Positions 46,481 to 56,726 of a stretch of DNA of 64,000 bases are shown one piece after another. A program made the translations under genes and the position numbers. Under the pieces are notes generated by a model that was not told the DNA's origin, ran no database searches, and worked only from the letters and a program-made list of their open reading frames with translations. How positions within the stretch are numbered: position 1 is the first letter of the stretch; each line of letters starts with the position of its first letter. This stretch comes from Liquidambar formosana. Taxonomy: Eukaryota > Streptophyta > Magnoliopsida > Saxifragales > Altingiaceae. Location of the stretch: contig CM077826.1 of the NCBI GenBank assembly GCA_039720395.1, positions 39,026,790 through 39,090,789 on the forward strand, given 5' to 3'.

Positions 46481-46840
46481 GGTGTCAAAGTTGTTAGGGT
46501 TTGTGGGAGCTTGAAGTCTACAGATGATATAATGTTTTTAGAGTTGCGAGTAGAGTGGAGTGGAGTGGAGTGGAGTGGGATAGGAAAATTTTATTTAAGT
46601 CTTTTAATAGACATGTCCTCATTGTTAAATGTACATTTGGATATAAAAAATTTAACAAATTATTTTAATTAATGAGGGTCTTAAAGTATTTTATATGGTG
46701 TCAAGGTTGTTAGGGTTTGTGAGAGCTTAAAGTTTACAGATGATGTAATGTTTTTGGAGTTGGGAGTGGAGTGGGGATAGGAAAATTTTATTTAAGTCTT
46801 TTAATAGACATGTCTTTATTGGTAAATGTACATCTGGATA
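46481..46840. repeat. 216-bp tandem duplication within the outer element
   Basis: GGTGTCAARGTTGTTAGGGTTTG begins at 46481 and again at 46697; the second unit continues after the inner element at 49235-49290. The first unit includes a short (GAGTG)n run at 46550-46580. The intact first unit shows the empty target of the inner insertion. Confidence 0.9.
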
Positions 46841-46849
46841 TAAAAAATT

Positions 46850-49234
46850 GGGAATTTTGGCCAAAACCCCCATGTATAAGAGTTCTAAGATAATAGAACC
46901 CATTAAAACTAACATTTAGTAAAAACCCCATTTGACAGTAAAAATACTAAAACACCCTTATTTTTACAAATTGCTTTAATTTACAACCGTGCCATCTCAC
47001 GCACATGGGCAAAAAATCAGGCTTCCCACCTTCCCATGTTCCATTTTTTTCGGCAACAAATATAGAAAAATACAGCACATTCAATTCTTCCAAAAACACA
47101 CCTTCCATCGTTAGAACAGCACCAGAACTTTTTCTTAGGGTTTTTGCCTCACGTTCGAGCATCCCCCAACAGAAGTTCTACAAGGCGGATTGAAGAATGG
47201 ATTGAAAAACAACAATTGACGACCTAAGGGTTCGATTGTAGAACAAAAATGCAGAAAAGAAGTGAGTTATTGTTTCAAACTGTTTTTTTTGTTTATTTCC
47301 ATGGTCGAAACAGTAAAATGGTATGTTTTTAGATTAAATCGTGTGAATAATATTACTAAAATAAGTCGGTATGTTTGGTAGATGAGTTTGATTTTGTTTA
47401 AATGATATATTGTGGACAATATTGCAAAAATCTAAACCCAACAGTGAATCGGTCCATATAGAAACTCCTTTTGGTATCTTTGTCATGCAAATATTTGGAT
47501 TTGTAAAGTGATATAGAACGATGACACTGTTTTTTGGGTTTGAATGGGGAACTTTTGCTTGCGAAAACCCCATTTAGTTTTGATTCTTGTGTGGTTTTGA
47601 AAAAATAGTGATCCAACTGTACATTGGTACTGTTGGTGTTTCTAATCTTTGTTATTGTGTGGTTTTGAAAAATATTGTTCCAACAGTATATTGGTACTGT
47701 TTATGCGTATATTATGATTTCTTGTGAAATAATGTTGACAAATTAAACACATTCAACAGCATCAACTTACTATTGCCCATTATTATTTCATCTCTCTGAT
47801 TTTGTAAATGTGTGGTTCTGAAAAACGATTGTTCCAACAGTATATTGATACTGTTGGTTTGTATATTATGATTGCTTGTGAAATAAGCTTGACAAATTAT
47901 ACACTTCTAGCAACATCAACCTATTGTTGCAACAGTATTATAGTATTGTTGGACACTATATTTACAATGTTAATATTTTGTTTTCACTTTTTATGTGATG
48001 CAACAATATTATGATACTGTCAATATGTTTACAAACACATATGCTTCAACGCTACTCAACAACATGTGAAGACCACATGAATCATTTATAAAAAATTAAT
48101 ATGTGAATTTGTTTTTTGCGGCCTCGATTGTGGAATCATTGTATGCAATCTCATATTTGATTTCTTTTACGGAAATGCAATTCTATAGATCATGATTGCA
48201 AAAGAAGTTCAAAGCTTCAGAAGGGACATCATTCGAGAAATCATTGGGGACGGTCCCGATCATGGACGCCAAAATGGGTAAGGTAAACAACTACTCCAAA
48301 CAAAAGCACTGCAATCACTGTCAAGCCGTTGTCCATCGCGTATCCAAAAACCAAAAGGCCAAAAGAAAGTAAACAGGGGTTAACTAGGAGTAGTATGTTG
48401 GGCTAACATGTAAAAAGAAGTATATTTACGCTTGAATTGTGAACATGGGTGTACATATTTTCCACTGATTACAGTGCCTTTTTTGATGTTCTGTAATCAT
48501 AACAATTCAAATTTACGAATACCACGCACAAAATATGACTGATTTTAACAAAATTACCAGTTAATTCAGCACAATAACTTCTAATGTGGTAATGGTCAAT
48601 GGAATGCATCCACAACAGTACCACTTTACTGTTGGTAGTTTAAAATAACAATACCATGAACACAAATGCATTAAGTATGAACATCATTTTACCACATGTC
48701 CAACGAAGTAATAGACATAGTAGGTTCCTATTGACGATTACAAGATTGGAAAACATGTCAAAGTGTCACAAAAAAATTGTACTCTTATTGATTTGCACAA
48801 AGTTGCTGGTTAATTCAACACAATTACTTCTAATGTGGTAATGGTCAATGGAATGCATCCACAACAATACCACTCTCCTGAATCCCGTGCAACCACCTAA
48901 AGAGAGAGAAAAATTTGGAATTCAAATTTAAATTCCCTTGATTGGCGCTGGTTTGAAGAGAGAGAAGCATGATGAAGCTGAAACCCCTCTCCCACGATAT
49001 CATATCCCCCCAAAAATGGTTACACTATATATCTTAACATGGAAATCCAAGTTTTCCATATCTGATATGCAAGAGATATGGAAAGGTTAATAAAAGGGTA
49101 TAATTGGTATACAAAATCATCTATCTACCTTACCACAAATAAAAACTTAAAAAAGGGGTTATTAAATTACTAAATCTTAAGTAGGGTTTTTTACTAAAGG
49201 CATACCCCTAATAGGGGTTATTGCTAATTTTCCC
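46850..49234. mobile_element. Inner Mutator-like element, 2,385 bp, 9-bp target duplication
   Basis: The ends are GGGAATTTTGGCCAAAACCCC and the inverted GGGTTATTGCTAATTTTCCC. TAAAAAATT is present on both sides (46841-46849, 49235-49243) but only once in the uninterrupted paralogous unit near 46636-46644, which proves the insertion. There is no transposase. The interior has diverged repeats of TTCCAACAGTATATTGGTACTG (47600-47950) and a direct repeat TAATGTGGTAATGGTCAATGG at about 48580 and 48830. A coding-like patch at 48190-48380 reads KQKHCNHCQAVVHR, with a CxxC pair, and may be captured or relic coding sequence. Confidence 0.92.
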
Positions 49235-49417
49235 TAAAAAATTTAACAAATTATTTTAATTAATGAGGGGTTTAAAGTATTTTATATGGTGGCAATAACC
49301 TGACTCATAACACCATATATCATTTTTTAGCACAACTATCATCATCTCCATTTTTCTAACCACCATTGTGCTATTTTTATACAAGAGTGTGTCAAATATA
49401 ACATAAAGGATCCTTTA

Positions 49418-51612
49418 AGAGCATATCCAGTTATGTGAGCTAAAAATGGTGAGCTACTACTATTTTAGCACATGCTATAGTACCAAATGCTATAATTTAG
49501 TACAAGTGCTCCAATAGTGCAAATGTATGGTGTGCTATTTTTTAGATTGTGTGCAAAAAGCTTTAATCGAGAAAGAGTATGCAAAAGGGGGTCGTGCGGA
49601 AAGTGAGAAAGGATTACTAGTTGGGGAAATTGAGATGCTTGAAAGCAAGAAACGAACCCAAATATGTGATTCAGTTCAATGGTAGCTCAAGAAAGGTAAG
49701 TTTTTTGAATGCAAGTTTGCTTTTGGGAAAATTACACTTTGCCTCCCTCATCTTTTACCCGAAATCACTTTTCACCCATTATCTACAAAATCCTACAAAT
49801 ACCCCCTTCAATTACCGGAACACATTAAATGGATGACGATGTTAACGGAATGAATAAAATGACCATTTTGCCCCTAATGCTGAAGAAGCACCGCCGCAAC
49901 TCCATTGCGAAACCCAAAACCAAACCTATATACAAACCCTAACCCCAACCAAACATAGAGAAATCATCAACCACCATCATCGTCGTTGGGTCATCACCGT
50001 CCATCTCAGAGCAACTAGCAAACCGTCGGCGGCTCTTTTGACTGCGAAGCCCCTCCTCCTCACCCCCCAAACACTCACTACCGCTGCTCCTCTCCTCGCC
50101 AAGCAGGAAGCTCATCGCCGGCGCGAGGGTTTGGAGAAGAGGGAACAAAATAGCAAAAATTGCAAATGGATGACTCACCACTGTTCGTCGGCGAGGATGG
50201 AGAGCGTGGGAGCTTTGAGTATCCGATGGCAGTTCAGATCTATAACCACCATGAAGAACCGCAACAACTAAAAGCGATAACCCGACGGCGGTTTGCCGAT
50301 CCCTATTGAGTTGCCGTGGACGGTGCACGACCATCGGTGAGGAAGGTTTGGGCTTTATATCTGAATCTTATCTGTCAGTGAATGGGTTTGGGTTTAAGCA
50401 TCGAAGAGATATAAAGAAAGCAACAAAAAAAAAAAAAAAAAAGAAAAAGAAAAGGTCGAATGAAGAAGAAGCAGCCATGGCTGGCTGCCTACCATTGCTG
50501 TTGCTTTTCCTTTCTCCTTTCTTTGCTTTTCCTACCTTTTTCTCAGCAACCAAACGGTGCATTTAGGGTTTACTCTGATAAATTATGGTGAGGGAGAGCA
50601 CGTGAGCCCGCTATAGTTCGCGGTCGAAGCAGATCTGACCCATATATAGCCATCGATCTCAGGTCATCCATGGAGGAATCTACGGTTGTTTTTTGTCGTT
50701 TTGGTTTTTGAAAAATCAAGTAGTCATGTGAGCGTCTGCAAATAGATGTTACAGATTTATATATTTGTTTTTCTTACCTTGTGTTTGGCTGCCGAGAAAA
50801 TTTGGGGAAATGAGAAAAAAAAATCCTCTTTTTTTTTTTGGGTGGGGGAAATCAGGTGACTATCTGAGAAGGCAAAGATGCATTTGGCTATTTTCTTGGC
50901 CTAGGCATTATACAATCAAAGCGACTGTTCATTGTCGCCTCTTAGGCTGCTCCTATGGTATTTATCTCTTTGGCTTATCAATGGGGTTTGGCAGCACTTG
51001 AGAACCCAACACCGGAGAGCAGGTTAGACAGAGAGAAGATGGTATGCAAGGGCATTTTTGGCATAAAATTACATTAAATTGGTCACGTGCAACATACGTG
51101 ATGAATTTCCGTTAAAAGTCTCACGGTTGGTAGATGGAGGGGATTAAAATGATAATGTTTAAAACTTCAGGGGGGGTATTTGTAGGATTTTGTAGATGAG
51201 GGGTGAAAAGTGATTTCGGGCAAAAGATGAGAGGGGCAAAGTGTAATTTTCCATTTTTTTTTTAATTATAAGATTTCAATATTATGTTTGAAAATATTGT
51301 ATTTTTAAAGTTGTTTGATTATTGAGAAAATTTTAGAAATGGAGGAAGAGAAATATTTGATTTTTCATATTTGCTGCTTTGTTGGTTGTTGAGAAATGGA
51401 GGAAATGGTGTGTTTGGTTGCTGAGAAAGGGAGAGAAATCTGACATAGCAAATATAACAATAGCTCACCCTTGTGCCAAATATAGTATAAGGGTGAGCTA
51501 TTGTTATATTTAGTACATGCATTTAGCTCACCATTAGAGCATTCCAACTTGTGCTAAATGCTATAATATAGCAATAGCACACCATATAGCCTCACCATTG
51601 GAGATGCTCTAA
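49418..51612. mobile_element. Probable MITE split by the 49726-51252 element
   Basis: The left part (49418-49560) and right part (51480-51612) share TAGCACA/TGTGCTA, AAATGCTATAAT and GAGCTA motifs in inverted order. The outer ends are GAGCATATCCAG and its inverse TTGGAGATGCTCT. Similar ends stand at 45678-45780, suggesting another copy of the same 'gagcatctccaa' family there. Confidence 0.45.
49726..51252. mobile_element. 1.5-kb element with long terminal inverted repeats and GC-rich interior
   Basis: The first about 90 bp (GGGAAAATTACACTTTGCC, then CCGAAATCACTTTTCACCC and CTACAAAATCCTACAAATACCCCC) recur inverted at 51170-51252 with high identity. The interior 49880-50400 is much richer in GC than its surroundings and looks exon-like (ORFs 49939-50334 minus and 50038-50271 plus), but I recognise no protein domain. 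The layout is that of a Pack-MULE, a non-autonomous Mutator-like element carrying captured gene sequence. No clear 9-bp flanking duplication was found. Confidence 0.68.
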
Positions 51613-51719
51613 CACACCATTGAAGCAGTAGTCAAATGCGCACGTGCTAAAATATGACAACAACCTACATTTTTAATACACCATTGAAAATGCTTTAAAA
51701 AAACATCTTCTCAAAACAT

Positions 51720-52310
51720 TTTGCTTGTCTTTTGAGAGCGCATTTATGATAACAATTTTCAAAGGAAAAAAAAAAGAGAAAATGAAACCACAATTCCCCA
51801 AGAGTCAGGGCAGAAGCATGTACTGTAGTGAGTAGGAGCACACCCAATAATTGCCCTTGCTCAGCACAACCGTGCCCACTTAAAAACTACGGAAACTGAC
51901 GTCTAAGCAGCCGGAATGAAGCTGTGGGCTGTCACCCAATGGACCATGGTGCACTACGTCACCCTTTCCCACGTCACTCTCTTCCCTTCTTTCAAACCCG
52001 TTCCCGACACCTGTCTGTCACCGGCGATTCCCTCGATACTCTCGATATTTAATTATTTATTTTTTGTTGATAAAACTCCTCATTCATTTTACCCGACCGT
52101 AAATCCCCGTTACCGGCGAAGGGAAAATCCGGTCAGACGACACGTGGACAAGCTTTCTAAACTCGAACAACTCCTTTGACCGTAGCGAACCTCAACCTAC
52201 ACGGCCACACGCTTTACTAAAGTCATAAAAGACACTCACATTTCTCAACTTTTAAATCCAATTTAACTTTGCCCTTTTGACTTCATTACCCCCAACCTCC
52301 TCCGGCCAAT
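51720..52310. other. Unassigned stretch with a moderately GC-rich block
   Basis: 51900-52200 is GC-richer than its neighbours and contains a G-box/ABRE-like ACACGTGG near 52140 and TTTGACC near 52176. The ORF 51916-52179 has no recognisable domain. It could be a promoter fragment or part of an unrecognised gene. Confidence 0.35.
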
Positions 52311-52316
52311 TTGTTA

Positions 52317-52625
52317 CTCCCTCCATTTTTACATTCCATTTTTGTTAGATCACTTTTGATCGAACACACGTATTAAAAAAATGCATTTAATACATTATTA
52401 TATCATCCAAATCTTTTAACTCTCTAATTTTTTAATTTTACCTTTTTATGACAAAATATTAGTTGATTTGATGGTTAATAAATTAATGATATTTATAAAA
52501 ATTATAAGTGGTATTTAGAAAAGTAAAATAATGGATTTGCTTTGACTTTCAAAAATGATCAAATATTTTGGAACATCTCAACAAAAAAAAAAAAAAAATT
52601 ATCAAACAAACTGTAATGGAGGGAG
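52317..52625. mobile_element. Stowaway MITE
   Basis: A 309-bp element from CTCCCTCCATTTTTACA to the inverted TGTAATGGAGGGAG, flanked by TA on both sides (52315-52316, 52626-52627). Ends and target are those of Stowaway elements, which are mobilised by mariner-like transposases of the kind whose relics lie at 602-6371. Confidence 0.9.
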
Positions 52626-52639
52626 TAGTTAATATGGTA

Positions 52640-53045
52640 CTTAGAGCAACTCCAATGGCAATAATTATTTTTTAGTTATTTTAACTAATAAAATGTCTAA
52701 GATGAACTGCATGTACCTACGAGATTAATCAAATGCGTAAATATCTCAAAATCTCCTGTTATTTATTTATTTTTTCAACAAAAAAAAAGCTAATTAATTA
52801 ACTATTCAAGAGAACACTCCAAGGGCACTAACTATATTTTAGCTACTTCAAATTTTTTTATTTATATATTTATTTTTTTAATCATTTAGTGGAAAGAGAG
52901 AGGGTGAATGGTGGAGAGAAAGGATAAAAGCTGAGAAAAATAACTAAAAATGTCTAGCTAGCGGAGAGGGGTTAGTCAAATGTAGCTAGCTATTCATGCA
53001 ATAGCTATTTTAGTTAGCTACATAGCTAGCCCATCGGACCAAGCA
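52640..53045. repeat. Probable MITE of the 'agagcaactccaatgg' type
   Basis: It starts with AGAGCAACTCCAATGG and ends in sequence dense in TAGCTAGC motifs (52950-53030) that mirror TTTTAGTTATTTTAAC near the left end. Borders are not resolved. Confidence 0.4.
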
Positions 53046-53049
53046 AAAT

Positions 53050-54640
53050 GACTTTTGGCCAAAATAATGAAGGAGGTGATGGCTAGTCCCCCCCCTCTCT
53101 CTCCCTCCCAAAAATCAAAGAATAAAAAATATAAAAAATTAGGAAAATGCTACATGCGTCAATTATTTGTACCAACACCTTCGCCTCAACTCAGTATGAC
53201 GTTGACATGGGCATTTAGAAAGCATTCAACAATTTGTTGTACCAGTCTTGAGTGGAAGTGTTGGTGTAAATAAAACTACTTTTGCCAAATTATTGTTCTA
53301 AACTTCAACACAAGTTTTTCCTAGTGAGAATTAAAACATTCAATTACTTTAGATAAAGTAATTAAATTAACTTGATATACATATAGAATGCGTAAAGTCT
53401 CTTTGGCGACATCTATTAAAATGATAAAACCAACGAATTATATGTATATTCGCATATTTTCTCTCAACTTATCCGTGATAGTTGAATTTGCTTGTTTTAT
53501 CAATTTACCATAATAGCTAAGGGGGCAAAGCTTCTTTACAAATTTAATTCACCAATGCAAAAATATATAATTTGAGATTCTTCTTCTTCTTTTTTTTTTT
53601 TTTTCTTTTTTGGTTTTTGTTTTATAGTAATGTCTTGTCTAATGTTAATAATAGGTCTCATTTGCTTCAAAATTGATCTCTTTTTCTTCCTTTTTTATTT
53701 TGATTATGACTAAATTATTCTTATATACAACCTTATACCTTACCCATATAATAATTCATTAAGGACTCCCTCACCCCAAACTAATCCTTAGCAAAAGACA
53801 AGACCTAATAATGATAATAATAATAATACTACTAATAATAATAAATTTCTTTATTTTATTTATTTAAATTACATGGAAACTTTTGAAGTAAATCCCGAAT
53901 GTATATAAAACCTTATAACCATATAGACTAAATAAGTTCAAAACTCATAAGAAACATGAAAACTTTTGTAGGTGATCTCAAAAAATTTAGTAAAAATCAA
54001 ACTTAAGACCTCTATTTTGTGAAATGTGATCCCTTACCAACTAGGTCTCCCTTGGGATTCATCTTGGTTCAACTTCACAACAAAATACATTATATAGGTG
54101 TTCCAAAATAATTGTCACATTCAAAATGTCAATCATATTTTTTTATTTGATTTTCTAAAATACCCTTAAAGGGTACTCTCCATTTATATAATATTTTGTA
54201 CACATGAAGGTAAAATTAGAAAGGTGAAATATACTCGTTAATGTAAAAGCATTTAATATGATATTTTAGAAAAAGTATTTTTGAAAAGTAACAGTCAATT
54301 AAGAAGGCAGTACATGATATGGGGTAAGTTGGACATTTCACGAATGAAGAGCAGGCACTATGAAGTAAATTCGAGGAAAGATCCAAGTGTTTTCCGTCAT
54401 ATCAATGTTAACAGATAAAAACAGGAAGGTCCACCTACCAAGCCGGCAGGATGATGACGCCGGTGACGGAAATTCCAGAATAACCAATGATAATTCAACA
54501 TCTAATCCGACTAACTCCCATATGATTACACGTGTCCTTCTCCTCGGTTACCCTCTGCCGACGCCGTCAAACCCCACACTCTCAGTTTTTTCCGTCAACC
54601 GATACAAACAGCTAGTCCGTAGTAAATTTATACAAAACGG
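53050..54640. other. Upstream region of the trihelix gene
   Basis: Mostly AT-rich, with an (AAT)n-type run at 53805-53845 and pyrimidine tracts near 53580-53610. No ORF with recognisable domains. Confidence 0.4.
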
Positions 54641-54663
54641 CGTCAATCCGTAAAATCGCCGGT

Positions 54664-54771
54664 CAACCAAAACCCTAAATCTTTTATCTCTCTCCCTAAC
54701 TTTTCTCTACAACCACCACAACCTCCTCAACCTCTCCGTAGATCGCCGATCTATCGAACTCCCTACTTCTC
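54664..54771 (+). promoter_or_regulatory. 5' leader of the trihelix gene with a telo-box-like motif
   Basis: AAAACCCTAAATC (telo-box core AAACCCTAA) lies about 100 bp before the start codon, followed by a pyrimidine-rich leader (TCTCTCTCCCTAACTTTTCTC). Such motifs are frequent near transcription starts of plant genes active in dividing cells. Assignment is positional. Confidence 0.4.
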
Positions 54772-55867
54772 ATGGAGGATGAAGAGGAAATCCAGTCACA
54801 CCCAAGCCCCGAAACCGGATCTCCGGCGTCGCCACGCCAAAACGGGAGGATTACGGTAACGGTGGCGGCGGCGCCACCTCCGCAGAACACCTTAACGCTG
54901 GCTCTGCCCATACAGCAGCCGAGAGCGGCAAACAACGGAGGCGGCGGTGGAGGGCGGGAAGACTTGCTGGAGCGAAGGCGCGACGTCGGTGCTAATCGAC
55001 GCGTGGGGTGATCGGTACCTCGAGCTGAGCAGGGGGAATTTGAAGCAGAAGCACTGGAAGGAAGTTGCGGATATTGTGAGTAGTCGAGAGGATTATACGA
55101 AGACGCCTAAGACGGATATTCAGTGCAAGAATCGGATCGATACGGTGAAGAAGAAGTATAAGCTCGAGAAGGCGAAGGTTGCTGCCGGCGGAGGACCCAG
55201 CAAGTGGCCGTTTTTTCAGCGGCTGGATCATTTGATCGGTCCGACGGCGAAGATCGCGACGCCGTCTCCTTCGCAGCAGAGTCAAAAGGTGCCATTAGGG
55301 ATTCCGGTGGGAGTTAGATCAGTTCACCAGTATCAACAACCCCATCACCACCACCAGCAAAAACAGCACCAGCAGCAACAGCAGAAGCAGAAGATGCAAT
55401 TTCGCAGACGAGCTCCTCCGGTGGATTCTGAATCCTCGCGGTCAGAACCTGAGGCTTCACCGGATTCAACAGACAGTTTTCCGCCGGAGACGTTTGAGCG
55501 GAAGAGGCCTAGGATTCAGAGGGAAATGAATTCGAATGTGGTTCGTGCGGCGGCTCCTCGGGGAAGGGAGGGAGGAAGGGGGAAAGGATGGGGGAATTCG
55601 GTGAGGGAGCTGACACAGGCGATTCTGAAATTTGGGGAGGCGTACGAACATGCGGAGAGTTCGAAGCTGCAGCAGGTGGTGGAGATGGAGAAGCAGAGGA
55701 TGAAGTTTGCCAAAGATTTGGAATTGCAAAGAATGCAGTTTTTCATGAAGACCCAGTTGGAGATTTCGCAGATGAATCATGGAAGGAGGGTTGGGAATAA
55801 TCATCATAGCAGTAACAACAACAACAACAATAACAACAATAACAATAATAGTGATAGTAGTAACTAG
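54772..55867 (+). CDS. Trihelix transcription factor (ASIL1/ASIL2 type), single exon, frame broken by one extra base
   Basis: From the ATG at 54772 an acidic N-terminus, NGRITVTVA and LALPIQQ, then a glycine run reach GGRED at residue 64. There an extra T (54964 or 54965: GACTTGCTGG, where the family needs GACTGCTGG) shifts the frame. The other frame continues with CWSEGATSVLIDAW, the trihelix DNA-binding domain with tryptophans near residues 66, 78 and 95, and KTDIQCKNRIDTVKKKYKLEK. A His/Gln-rich linker, a basic KRPR segment, an alpha-helical C-terminal domain (VRELTQAILKFGEAYEHAE, MKFAKDLELQRMQF) and an Asn-rich tail follow. Ignoring the extra base the protein is 364 residues. ASIL factors repress seed-maturation genes in Arabidopsis seedlings. 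Purifying-looking sequence on both sides of the break argues for an assembly error or a very recent lesion. Confidence 0.9.
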
Positions 55868-56339
55868 GTTAGGGATTCTTCTCTGCTTATGGGTGAAGGA
55901 CCCAAGATGAGCCATTTGTATTTGAGTAGAGTAGGTGGTGTTTGCATGTTTATCTTTTCTTAGTCTTTATTTATCCTAATTTGACTGTGTCCAAATGCTC
56001 AAAAGACAGTGATTGAATGCTCAATAACATGTGATTATTGTAGCCAAATAAATTTCCTTAGCATCCAGCTGCATTTGTATATTACTACATTGCTCTAAGC
56101 AGCTCTGTTTATACAAACACATTGTGTATGAATTAGCTACCTATGCAGAGTAAGCAGCCTCAGATATTCAGTTTAAAGGTTTAGATCATGTAGTCACTCT
56201 CTATGATCTATAATGGAGTAAATTCTGTAGCTGATTTTATCAGAAGCAGATCAAGCCTTGTGTTTATTGTTTTTATGTTTTTGTTTTTACATTTTCTTTT
56301 CTCCTTTTCTGTTTTCATTTTCTTCTCATTTTTTATAAT
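55868..56339. other. 3' flank of the trihelix gene
   Basis: Non-coding and T-rich; probably contains the 3' untranslated region. Similarity to the first duplication copy begins near 56340. Confidence 0.5.
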
Positions 56340-56726
56340 TTCTTATCTGCATTTGGTAACTGATGCATTTATCGTTTCAATTCAAGAAGGGGCCTTATGT
56401 ATTTGAATTAATCTCTCTCTCTCTCTTCTTTTTTTTTTAATTTTTGTTATTTTCATATGGGCTGCGAAGTGTTTGCCTTAATTTTGCTGAAAAGGCTACA
56501 ATACCACCGTCTTCATTTGACTAACCTACTAACTGTAGAATGATTGACATTGTGTGTTTTGTCCAATACCCAAAAAAATAAGGAACTAAATAAGAATATA
56601 TTGCTCCTGTGTGTGTGTGTGTGTGTATACCTTCATACTCACACGATCTGAGTAGCTTTTCATTTTGTGCAATTCCTTAAAATTACTGTAGTTTGTGTAT
56701 CAGGTTCTGGGTAGTTGCGTAAGATT

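Larger units (their letters stand above)
45794..49306. mobile_element. Outer Mutator-like non-autonomous element
   Basis: The ends are GGGCTAAGCTATTGTCACCAC and its inverted counterpart GGTGGCAATAACCTGACTC, and similarity continues inward for about 40 bp (AAAATACTCTAAACC / GGTTTAAAGTATTTTA). Flanks ATAACACAA (45785-45793) and ATAACACCA (49307-49315) agree at 8 of 9 bases. The interior holds no transposase. It contains a 216-bp tandem duplication and, inserted in the second unit, another Mutator-like element (46850-49234); without that it is about 1.1 kb. End sequences resemble the MITEs at 6504 and 9615. Confidence 0.82.

Noticed and set aside
47600..48020. A CRISPR-like array, suggested by repeated AACAGTATATTGGTACTG motifs.
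   Set aside because: Repeats are diverged, unevenly spaced and inside a plant Mutator-like element; CRISPR arrays are not found in plant nuclear DNA.
51916..52179. An 87-codon ORF in a moderately GC-rich block with G-box-like and W-box-like motifs nearby.
   Set aside because: The protein matches nothing I know, and single short motifs are expected by chance; reported only as unassigned sequence.
55466..55915. A 149-codon minus-strand ORF over the trihelix gene.
   Set aside because: Low-complexity shadow of the Gln/Asn- and charge-rich plus-strand frame.
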